Origin: Rhizoctonia solani
Lineage: Eukaryota > Basidiomycota > Agaricomycetes > Cantharellales > Ceratobasidiaceae
DNA length: 64,000 bases
NCBI RefSeq assembly: GCF_016906535.1
Contig: NC_057370.1
Location: 2,976,001 to 3,040,000, forward strand
Direction of reading: 5' to 3'
A program made the translations under genes and the position numbers. This document shows, in pieces, positions 44,738 to 55,160 of this stretch. The notes beneath the pieces are model-generated. The model was not told where the DNA came from, made no database searches, and worked only from the letters and a program-made list of their open reading frames with translations. How positions within the stretch are numbered: position 1 is the first letter of the stretch; each line of letters starts with the position of its first letter.

Positions 44738-47700
44738 GTCGTCGTTAGTCTATAGGGTGAATGGAATAAAAATGAGGTGATTGGAGGGGAGTGGTAAAGT
44801 CGCAGTTTACTATGGGGGGATTATAAGGTATGTCCCAGAGTGGAACCCTGACGTTTACGACAGGGACCCCAGGGCCCTTGCGCACCGCCACCGAGTAGGT
44901 CCATCGGCATTTTTCCTATTGGGGGAGAGTTGATCCGCTACGCGTCCAACCGGTCCGGAAGTCCATTTTACCTCATCGGCCGACTGTGGGGCTCATGCGC
45001 GTTGGGGACTGATGCCAGCTCACTCAACTCGACGCATTAGAGTGAGTCCGCAACGATTGTCGAGCTTACTTGGCCGAAAGACAAAACTAACAGCCGAAAT
45101 TTATTGATGGGCGTAAAGCTTTCTTCCCTTTCCACATATGTTCACTGATGGATAGATTGCCCTTTTCCTATTTGGGCCCGCTTCCTTTCGGCCATGCTCG
45201 GTTCAACTTGGGACTGGACGATAAGACACGGCGTCCAAGTGACAGTCGGCCCCTCTTGGTCGTCGAGCACGCATTGTACGGTACCCTTTACCTCGATGTG
45301 CCTGGTGGATGATAATCACATCTATCGGGTATTACTCTGTACTTGTTCTACGATCTATTCGGAATCACCTGTATATGTATACACTGTACGAGAATTTCCC
45401 GGAACCGTTTACATGTGATGGTCGCTGCTAAAGAGCGAGATATTTGTGCTGTATCGATGGACAGCCTGTCGAACCATTCCAACCATCATTCACATATATT
45501 GTTTTATGTTACAAAGCCCCCGAGGACACTTACACATCGCTTCGCGTAGTTCCCCAATACACCCCGAACAGAACACCAGACGTGGCGCCGAGACAAAGCA
45601 ATGCCATCATCTCAAGAACACATGGCTATGTTCCAGCCGCGGCAATAATGGCGTTATGCGCCACCTCTCGACTCCACTCCCGGAGTTAACACCAAGTATT
45701 CCTTCACTGCATGCTGCGTCATTTCTACCCAACCCGGACTCTCATAATTATTTCACGTGACCTCTCCCTCTCGCTCCTTCATTTCTGCACCGGTCGGAAT
45801 TTGCATTGACTTTCAACAAGAACCCGCGACTGCTCAGATTTCGAATCCACCCCCACATAGCCGTTGACTAAAAGTCAACCCCACGTTTGATGAGTTCCGC
45901 CCCGGTTTGTGCCTACTGCCTCGTTGGCCAGTGCGGGGTACGATGAAAGGACAGTGCCTCGTTCCAGCACATGCTCTGGCATATTACGTGCAGAAAATCG
46001 ACATGCTATCAAAACTCCTACTCAATCCTCACGTCATACAGCACCTGGCGACGCTTGCTCGGCCATGAACTTATTCAACATATTCAATTCATAGTCCCCC
46101 AGCTACCGTCACGAACTGCCTCGCGGAGACGCCTCTAAACTCCTCGGCCCTTTGCCTCTAGGGTTGGATCCTGGGCTTGCGCAGGATCGAGTTTAGAGTA
46201 CAAACGCAAACGACGGTTGGCTGATTTACGCCAGCCATTTTCGATGCGCCGTGGAATCTTTGTCCTCTCTTTACGGACCCCCTATCATCGCTTGCGAGTT
46301 TGTAGAGAGCCATCGTATGGAAACTTTCCAACAGTGCAACTCAGCTCAGCAAACCTGAAACTTCCGTCAGGTGTGGTCTTTTCGAAAGTAAAGTTGCGGC
46401 CCGGAATACCATAATTTGTCAATCCAAATGGACTGCCTCGGTGAAACTCTCCCCTATCGCCTGGGCTTCGAGTCTAGCTTGCGGTAAAATGGGCTTTGAC
46501 ATTCGCAAAGCGATATGAAAATAGAACTCGTACATCTGTTCAGCCATGATGGGGAAAAGGGAAACTGACTTTTGAGTTTTTCCGCCGGGTTTACCGGGCG
46601 TTATGACTTAAAAGGTAATATATATTTATGGGCCTAATTTATCGAAGGTAACTGTTGAACAGATTATACTTTTGAAATGCCAATAGAGTGCGATAGGAAA
46701 GCCATAAAACGACCTTGTCGGCCCAATAGGCGGTAGTAGGGTGCTAGTTTGAAAGAAAGGTACGTTCAAAAGTCGTTTTGCCAAGTCGTCTTTAAAAGCT
46801 TTCTTTCCGATACATCAAACTGCCGTTTAGATTCCTAATTTCGTAGAAATCAATCGCTCTTTATGCTACTGTCAACCCCGACCAAGACACGTTGCTTGAA
46901 TATCTAAATCGGAACACGGATCGAGATGCGCATCGGGTATGGTAGATCATTCCTTGCCATACTCGAGTGCCTTTTACGGTTGTATCGATCTCCCCGTCGA
47001 CGCGTGAACAATATTATTAACTAACAATAACACGGGCATGTGAACTGCTTAGCCACAAGCGTCAAGTCGATAGGGGTCCACCTTGGTAAGCGATGCTATA
47101 AGTGCCCAAGTTGAATAGAGGTACCAGTGTTTGAGTCTGCGTCAAAGAATGAAATACATGTATCGGTTTAAACATATAGCTGTATATGTATAGATTATAT
47201 ATAGTTGGGCTGAAGCATATTGAAGTACGGAGGAGTGAGAAAACTGTACTGGAAGGTAGGTAACGTCGGTCCCATGTCCCAAGGACCTTCGTGTAAGGCC
47301 TCTACTTATCGGATGTATATATGACTCGGTCGGCGACGGCGTCGCCTAAATAACAAGTCGTAACACACACTCGATATTGATGATAAGAGTAAAGACAGGG
47401 AGAGTGGGTCGCAATCCCAGGACCTTATAAGGTGCCCGGGCCGATACATGCGTAAGCAGAAGAAACCAAATGAACGTATATAGTTAGTAATCAGTCTGAA
47501 CAAAGCACCAGGTACAAGTGTAACGCTAAGAGGGGTAACGGTGTATCGTAAGGGTAACGCATACACCCGAGCTAGACCTACAGTGATCGCGTAACCCTTA
47601 CACTTCAACGCGACGTTGGAATTTGTCCCTTGTCCAACAGACCATCGACGTAGCGGGATAGCCTATTATCATATATAAAAATTATACGATGTATTGCGAA

Positions 47701-47744
47701 ATTAATTATATACAAAATAATACAATAATTTTTTTATCTTGATG
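44738..47744. other. intergenic region, 3 kb
   Basis: The first few hundred bp are the GLN1 promoter. No gene is recognised in the rest: frames are short and broken. A short inverted repeat GTTGACT-AAA-AGTCAAC lies at 45863-45879 and another, GATCCTG...CAGGATC, near 46167-46188. The part 46.6-47.7 kb is AT-rich. No transposon ends were seen. Confidence 0.4.
45863..45879. repeat. short perfect inverted repeat
   Basis: GTTGACT (45863-45869), AAA, AGTCAAC (45873-45879): 7-bp arms with a 3-bp spacer. The TTGAC half resembles a W-box-like or GATA-independent site, but no link to a gene can be shown; it is over 1 kb upstream of GLN1. Confidence 0.5.
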
Positions 47745-48560
47745 TTAATGCGTAACAGTGAATTGGGAGGAAATCCGAATATACCCTCCAACTGCGAGCG
47801 GGGCCAATTCATCCTCCTCGAACTCAGGCCCTTCCTCGAAAGGCTGGGCAACCTCATCAGCAGTCCGTGCATTAAGAATGAATCTGATCGCTTCAGTTGC
47901 TCCGCGGCCGGCATCATCACTTTCGAGGACATACTCAGATTCGAGAATTATGTGCTCGTCAACCACTTCGGACGCAGTGGGACGAGGATGATGCCCAGAC
48001 GTGAGCTCCGTATAAAACTCAGAGTTGGTTGTACGGAGGTCCAGGATGGTTTGATGGGCCTTGCGACTTGTAAGGCTCCAGTAAGATAAGTTGAAGTTTG
48101 TCCCCAGGACTGTGCAAAGCGCAAACGCTTGAAATTGTAGAAATGAGGTTGAGATTTAGCTTTGGAGGACTGAAGAGCGCACCTTTTGGAATAATTCATG
48201 CTTACTGATTGCAGGATAACCCTCAAACATCCAACCCACACTGCAGGCTCGAAGCGTTCTCAACGTTTGGTCATTGAAAAATCGGTCTAGGGGGGGGGGG
48301 ACACCAGACTCCATAGCACTAAACGTTTCAAGCACAATATCCGCGTCTTCAACCCTAGAGATAGCCACCTTGAGAGCTCTACGAGGCCTCAAAAATCTCG
48401 GGGAGTGCCCTGGGGCTCGTGTAATATTCCCAAGTGCTCGCCGAGCAATTCAGATCCGTCAGATCCGTCAGATCCTGACGAGGAGGTTCCCAAAACCGGA
48501 GCTCTCAGGAGCGCTCCGGGGTTTTTGGGGCGCCCGTAGAGCGGTCAAAAAGTACGACCC
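47745..48560 (-). CDS. unrecognised coding region, acidic C-terminus, frame unstable
   Basis: Minus-strand pieces in relay: RPRRALKVAISRVEDADIVL, PPPLDRFFNDQTLRTLRACS and VGWMFEGYPAISKHELFQKV (48.39-48.19 kb), AKSQPHFYNFKRLRF (48.15-48.1 kb), and then LTSRKAHQTILDLRTTNSEF, TSGHHPRPTASEVVDEHIIL, LESDDAGRGATEAIRFILNA and EEGPEFEEDELAPLA (48.08-47.76 kb), ending SSQFTVTH. The amino-acid texture is that of a real globular plus acidic protein. It includes an 11-nt C run (48290-48300 on the plus strand as G) and a 9-bp repeat just upstream. I do not recognise the family; it could be a lineage-specific repeated gene or a remnant. The 5' end is not defined. Confidence 0.4.
48451..48476. repeat. short tandem repeat, 9-bp unit
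   Basis: CAGATCCGT is repeated nearly three times (48451-48476, the last copy ending CCT). The unit is a multiple of three, so it would not break a reading frame. Confidence 0.8.
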
Positions 48561-48866
48561 CAGAGTCGGTTGGTGGGCAATCAATGGCTCCTCCTTTGGT
48601 AGTTCGACCGTGCCCGAGCTGATGCCAAGTAATCTCGAACGCGACCAATACCAAAGTACAGAATGGCCTACCTACTGGTACAGGTAAACAGCCCGGGTAT
48701 CAGTGTGAATGGCATCATCGACCAATAACCGATCACTCCACACTGTAATCGCCAGAAACATAAGATGGCTTAGTTTGACGATAAATCTAGTTATTAAGGG
48801 AAGTCACCCACCAAAGGGTCTATAAAATCTACGGTACGACCTGGCTTATCAGCAATCTATTGTATC
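48561..48866. other. intergenic region upstream of the P450 gene
   Basis: 306 bp. A TCTATAAAATCT element at 48819-48830 is a good TATA box, about 40 bp before the P450 start codon at 48867. Confidence 0.55.
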
Positions 48867-50938
48867 ATGTCCCCGACAGCGTTGGATTGTCTTGTGACCT
48901 GTGCCTGCGGACTTTTTTTGGTTGCTATATACCAACGGCGTACTAGAACCACGCTCCTTCCTCTACCTCCTGGCCCTCCACGTTGGCCACTGGTGGGTAG
49001 CATACTCTCAATTCCTCGAGGCGTACAATTACCGGTCATGTTCACACAATGGGGAAACAAGTATGGTAAATATTGATAGTGTATTGATTTTAAAGCTGCT
49101 TCTGCTAATCTGCCACATTTTATCCATAGGAGATGTGTCTTACGTCAAGTTGCTTGGGCAGGATATAATCCTCTTGAACTCATACGAAGCAGCTACTGGG
49201 CTGCTTGTTGACAAGTCTGCAATCTACAGTAGTCGTCCTCATCAGATCATGGCTGGCGAATTGTATGCGCATCATAGCATTACCAATTGCACTAGGTTCT
49301 AGCTCATGCTCTTTAGGGTCGGTTGGGGAAAGGTAACATCATCTCTCCCGTATGGCGAGGAGATAAGAATGACCCGCAAGCTATTGCACGAGGCTATGAG
49401 TCCTGAAGTCATGTCAGTGAGTGTATTCTACAGGAGGCCTTGATAGCGCTATAACGAAACCGAACACCATAGGATCTTTACCCACTCCAAGAACAAGAAA
49501 TGGTCAAGTTTGTTAGAGTATTGTTAAAGAATCCGAATCAATTGAAGAAACACATTTACCAGTGAGTTCGATCACAATCAGATACTTTGTGCATAGTTTT
49601 ATTGTATCAATTTCCCGCAGAATGATCGGATCTTCCTTGCTGAAACTTATATATGGTTATAACGTCAAGGGAGTTGACGATCCTTTGATCGTACTAGCCA
49701 ATAATGCCATAGATATATTTTTGGTTACAAATGAACCGGGCGCCTGGGCAGTTGACACTATTCCTTTCTGTGAGACCAAGTGATTTGATTATAATTTAGT
49801 GCATCTGGTAGCTGACTATATGGGATATGAATAGTAAGGTATATTCCATGGGCACCATTTAAAAGCAAAGCAAAGGAATGGAGAAAGACAGTAAATGAAC
49901 TGGTAGACAGACCTATGAGGTTTGTATATGATCGGTTGGTAAGTGAAATGGCTGTTGGCGTTGTCGAATAGAGGTAACGGAACGGAAAATCCAGAATATG
50001 GGAGACGGGATACCTTGTTTGGTTGCAAGTTGGATTGAACGCGAGGTAAAGACAAGTATCCAAGGCAAAGAAGAGATTGACTATGAGTCGTTGGTAAAGG
50101 TAATTCTTGTGTTTTCTTGCGGTACTATCAGGTTGACGGCATTGCTTGATATAGTGGACAGGCGCCTCAGCTATTTTAGCAGGCATGGATACAGTGAGTC
50201 AACCCTCAATTGACAGGTTCACATCTGAATTTATCAACAGACCGCGGCGGCTTTGAATAGGTTCTTTGCATTGATGGTTACTCATCCTGAAGTTCAAAAA
50301 AGAGCTCAGGATGAAATTACGCGGGTTATTGGCAGTGATCGCCTCCCTACGTATGCTGACCGCGAATCCCTGCCGTACATCGAAGCAGTGTATAAGGAAA
50401 TTTTGCGGTGGAACCCGGTTGTACCAGCCGTACTTCCTCATCTCTCTACAGCTACTTGTGACGATGAGTTCCGGGGTGAGCGGCTAATACTTCCTATTAA
50501 TACATTATGTTTATCGACCATCCAGGTATGCGGATTCCCAAGGGATCAATTGTGTTTGGAATTGTGCAGAATATGCACCATGACCCACAAACTTACCATG
50601 ACCCCCACATCTTTAACCCAGAGCGTTTTATGGCCTCTTCCGGGAATGTGGAGCGAAATCCGGAAGATACAATATTTGGATTTGGACGAAGGCATGTACC
50701 CGGAGTATACTTAAGTGCATATATCTGACAACCATTAATGCTTAGGCGTTGCCCTGGAGTGAATGCGGCGCGCTCCTCTATATGGTTGGCGATCACATTC
50801 GTACTCGCTAGCTGTAGCATCACACCCGCTCTGGGACCTGATGGGAAGCCCGTACAGCCCAAGATGAAGTTCACCAATGGACCAGTTAGGTATGATAATA
50901 TCATGTTAAGAGGCGCATATCTTATTCGTTCAAACTAG
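48867..50938 (+). CDS. cytochrome P450 monooxygenase
   Basis: Membrane-bound heme monooxygenase. N-terminal anchor MSPTALDCLVTCACGLFLVA, then the Pro-rich hinge LPLPPGPPRWPLVGSI. The chain of exons includes KLLGQDIILLNSYEAATGLL, SAIYSSRPHQIMAGEL, YGEEIRMTRKLLHEAMSP, SSLLKLIYGYNVKGVDD and a Trp/Lys-rich region. The I helix reads AGMDTT, created across the intron ending near 50231. Then ALNRFFALMVTHPEVQKRAQ, YIEAVYKEILRWNPVVPAVL (ExxR), FNPERFM (PERF), and the heme site FGFGRR joined over an intron to RRCPGVNAARS (Cys ligand). It ends RGAYLIRSN. This is the pattern of basidiomycete O-methylsterigmatocystin-oxidoreductase-like P450s; substrate unknown. It lies tail to tail with a Zn2Cys6 regulator. 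Confidence 0.9.
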
Positions 50939-51538
50939 CCATATTGAGCCATACGAATGCACTATCATTCCAAGATCCCCCAAGGCTATTTCTCTGATTG
51001 AGGAAGCATCTGACATGATGACCTAATACAATCAATTACCAGTAATCTTTGAAAGTTTGTGTATACGATCGTTCTGGCTCTGTGACTTGGCGAAATATAG
51101 GAGTAATTGCACTTCATTAGGGGCAAGGTTGTGGCTCTCTTTCGTTGTAAACAAAAAAGAGTTATATATGCTAGTGAACTGAGGTATGCGAGAGCTGATA
51201 TCGAGCTTTATGTACATGTATGTGTCTAAGCACCAGCAGTGCATGTATAAGGGTTGCACATGACATTCACAAGGCTGAGTATTCAACGCATCATACTTTC
51301 TCTCTGGATGTAGTCATTGCACTGTATATTTGGCTTCTCCGACTACATCGAACCATAAAGATCCACTATCACCCCTCGGTCTTGGAAAGTAGTTACTATG
51401 GTTAAAGGTATCTTCCACGTACATATGAATTAAAATCGAATGCTACTTTACAAGCTGTTGTTTACCAGCGCTCTGACGAATTAAATACATTTGTAACATA
51501 TCAAACACACCCAAGCCCCAATTCTGCCATAATTTCCT
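50939..51538. other. intergenic region between convergent P450 and regulator genes
   Basis: 600 bp, AT-rich, with no gene-like frame. It should hold both 3' ends. Confidence 0.45.
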
Positions 51539-54193
51539 TCAAAATCCTGAGCACTGTCCACAACACCCCCCATTTGGTTGAGCTGGATTTTGCAACTCGA
51601 CAGTAGGTTGTGTACCTATGTACCATAACGAATTCAATTCTTGAGTAAAATCTGTTGTAAGGTCCATAGGAACGCTTATTTGTTCGTACATCGATCCCAG
51701 CTCGGTAGAGGGATACGTCGCGAAGAGCGCTGCATCTGGGCCGGTGAAGGGGTTAGATTGAATGCTGGGTATAGGAAAAGCACTCCAGTCGATTGGTTGA
51801 GTCAGATCTTCCCATATTGCAGGATCAATGCCACCTGTAAGTAAAGCAGCAGTGTCATCATCATTCTGGGGAGGGGTGCTCAAGTGTGACGAAGGCTGAG
51901 AGAGAGAACTAGTTGGGGATTGCCCTTCCGAAAGGATTGGGGCGTTCCATTTTTGTGCCAGATCCAAGATTCTGCGTTTCGAATCTTCGGCAGACTCAAC
52001 CCAATAGTGACTTTGTTTAAGTTGGTCAAGGTAAGTCAACCCAGTCTGTACAGCTTTCATCGCATCCGGGTCCTTCGGACAGAGAAGCAAGATCGTGCAA
52101 GCACTGAAGATATCGTAGGCAGTGGTAAAACATGGCGAATGAATGAAGTATTTGACCAGCGCAATAATGCGTAAAGCAGCAGTACGACATTGACCAAACG
52201 CAAGTGCTCGACATCGACGTTCGATGGCTTGATTGGCAGCATTCATCGAGCGAGCCGATGAGGAAGGCATAGAATCCTGGCGAGATCCGATAAATGGTCG
52301 GTTTATCAGAAGGATGAACAAGTTGATAAAAATACTACAGAATAATGGTTCGTGAGTATTTACCACTGTACATGATGCGAATTTTTGACTTGCTGGAGGG
52401 CAACTGGACGTAAACTAGTAACCTTCCCTGAGAATATCTTCTCGGCTGTCACATTAATCGGCAGATCGTCGATGTATGCTTGAATAATTTGATTATTCTT
52501 CGTTAGCATATTGTAGTCTTCCATTGCGGTTCGTACTGGAGCATCGAATGCGTAGCTGGGTACTATTATTCGGTAAAGTGGACTTGTAGGTAAAGCGGTA
52601 ATACTCACATGTCCATGAGCATTGTTTCGACGATATCGATGAGATTGTTGAAACGGATCCACGAACCGTCAATCGGACTAGCGTGTGATGATTGATTGTC
52701 TTGATTGGTTCGCCCCCAGCCAATTTGACGTTGGATGGAAGGATATTGGGACGAATACTACCAGGAGGCCTCTTTGTAGATATGGACCGACGATTATGCA
52801 GGGGATGCACCCCCATGATAATCGAGAACAATCTTGTATTCGATCAGCCACACCACTGGGAATCGCACATACCACCCACCTATCTAAAACGAATATTCCC
52901 CAAAAAGATGAATCCCTCATATCCTTCATACGTTGGCTCATAACCCCCCGAGCAACCAGTTCGGTAGAATCAATGTGCAAGCCCATCTTGTTGGACATAG
53001 CAACAACCAAACCTACCGACCATTTCCAGTAAAATAATCGAATGAAGAGGTCGAAACGCACCAGTCAAACTCCACCCAACAGACACGCGACCAACTCCCA
53101 TCTGGAATATCGACAAGAGCTGCACAGCTTGCAAAGTGGCCATAGTAGGTCGTGCTAGTTCGTGAATCACGAGTGCTTCGGCGCGAGCTGCATATATTGC
53201 CTTGCGCCCATATCCCTGGTGTCCAAACTGGACGCCAATTGCCAACATCATGTCGATTAACATAGGCGATACCCATTCCGACTCGCGTTCTCCCTTTTTG
53301 TAGGCTTCTAGAAAAATATCACGATTGACAACCATGAAGTGGATGTCTTGCCATTTCCAGAATTTATTGAGTAACTCCGTCTCGATAGGGTCATCGAAGA
53401 GGTTAGATGTTTTTCGCTCGTCAATGCTATCTCGAACGCCGCAGCGACCGAATAAGCCCGAGACAGGAGGCTCGGCGGTTGCCTGTCCGGACAAAAATCG
53501 GCTCGACGTAGGACCGTAGTAAGAAAAATAGGAAGACTCAGGTGCCGATGAACCGACCAAATCCTCGGAATCCTCAGTAGTACGAGAAACAGATAGCCGC
53601 AGTCGCCCAATGTCGAGGATAGCCTCGACGGATGCTCCACTGTCTTCGGGCAATCTCTCATCGGGGGTAGTTTGGGACTTGTCGCCAGGGTGATTGTTTT
53701 CCGACAGCGATGACTCGTTGCTTGGACCGAGTCCGAGTCCGGCATCCTCCGACTCGAAAACTCCCAATGCGGGGTCTGCGGGAGGCAAAGTCGCTCCAGT
53801 TGCCTGGATTGCATCCTCTAGTGTCTTGATCCGCGCTTCCAAAGTTGCGACGTATGAACGAGGTACGGGCCTGGCGGATAAATGGAGGAGAATAAGGTAT
53901 GGCATAAGGTCCATTATGAGTATCACTTACTTTCGTTTGTCTGAATGTACATCAAACGTACATGTTGAGTTCTTCATAGTCCGACAATAGCCACATATTG
54001 GACGGGTTCCATCGCACTGAATTAGAACAAAGCAATAAAACCCCGCCGCGAGTCAGATTTGGCGCCCAGCTGTCAATTATAGTCCGTGTTTTACCTTGCG
54101 CTTTCTCGCCCTGCAGAAATTACATGCGAGCGAGACTTTGTGAGGGCCAAGTTTTGAGGAGCGAGGAGGAAGGGGAACCTGAGCAGGCGACAT
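51539..54193 (-). CDS. Zn2Cys6 transcription factor with fungal-specific TF domain
   Basis: Exon 1 starts MSPAQVPLPPRSSKLGPHKV and reaches ACNFCRARKRK; after an intron the next exon opens CDGTRPICGYCRTMKNSTC. Together they give a full Gal4-type cluster (C-x2-C-x6-C-x6-C-x2-C-x7-C). A linker and short coiled coil (VATLEARIKTLEDAIQATG) follow, then a Ser/Glu-rich spacer and the middle homology region: LLNKFWKWQDIHFMVVNRDI, MLIDMMLAIGVQFGHQGYG, PTMATLQAVQLLSIFQMGVG and SSFWGIFVLDRWV. The C-terminal part (52.3-51.5 kb) is rich in Ser, Pro and Gln and ends in a Cys/Gly-rich tail. In and near 52.4-52.9 kb some exon borders are unclear. It may regulate the neighbouring P450; this is only suggested by position. 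Confidence 0.88.
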
Positions 54194-55160
54194 GAGTGAG
54201 CGTGGAAAGGTTAAGCAATGCAAGATTTAGATTTGACAAACGAGATGATATACCAAATAACGGCCGGCGAAATCGCCCGGTCAACGTTCGCAGGGAGAAG
54301 TGGATGTTGACCAGCCGGGGGTTGGCGCTGACTCATCCAAGTCTGTTTTCCCAATCTTGGTGATGACCATACATATGCACCGCAAGACCTGCGGGTCAGA
54401 CATGCGAATTATGACGAAGTTGACCGAGTGTCTGTCTACTCCTGCATTCTGATCTGCTATGCGGCCATCTCTCGCCGCGGGCATTATATGCCGCTCTCCG
54501 CACGCTTCTATCCCACATCAAGCTTGTACAGTATCACAGGTCTTTACAGAGTATGTACAATCACAACCATCAAGATCAATCAGATCGGCAGTTATATTGT
54601 TTAGTTTAAACGGTACGTTCCGAAACAATCACAAAACACAACGAGAACTGCGCTCTAGGTAACACATGCACTGGAGACGTAATGCACTGAGAAAGAGAGC
54701 TTCTTTTACAGCAGGTAGAACAGGGACACAAACACAAGGCGAACAAGGCAAAAAGAAAGACAACAAACAAAAATAGGAAGGTGGATGACAATGAGGAAGC
54801 GAGGCATAGAAGATATTATAATTGCGATATATGCCGAACGCAGGGAGGAGTGTATGTACGAGGATTGACAAAATGTTACTTGTATGTGGGGAACTATAAG
54901 TCATTCGTATCGGGGCGGATCGAGTGTTAAAAGTTAAGAGAGAAAGCCGAATCAGAAACCGTTCATACGAGGCAAAGAAACAAATGACGAGACGAATAGC
55001 AATATAAGTGGTTTGGTTTGAGAGCGCGAGGTTGAGGATACGGATCGGAGCAAAAACAAAAAAACAAAATAAAGACACATGATGGGAATGGCTGAAAGAA
55101 AGCAAAAAAGCACAGGTATTAGAGCAAAGACAGGACTGCGAACGCAGCCCTTTCAGAGCT
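54194..55160. other. intergenic region between two minus-strand genes
   Basis: 967 bp covering the regulator promoter and the 3' region of the RRM gene. Purine-rich (AAAGAAAGACAACAAACAAAAA) on the plus strand in 54.6-55.1 kb, probably 3' UTR of the RRM gene. The TATATG near 54485 is a weak promoter candidate. No gene seen. Confidence 0.4.

Noticed and set aside
47380..47440. Possible tRNA-like B box (GGGTCGCAATCCC)
   Set aside because: No matching A box or cloverleaf stems in the flanks.
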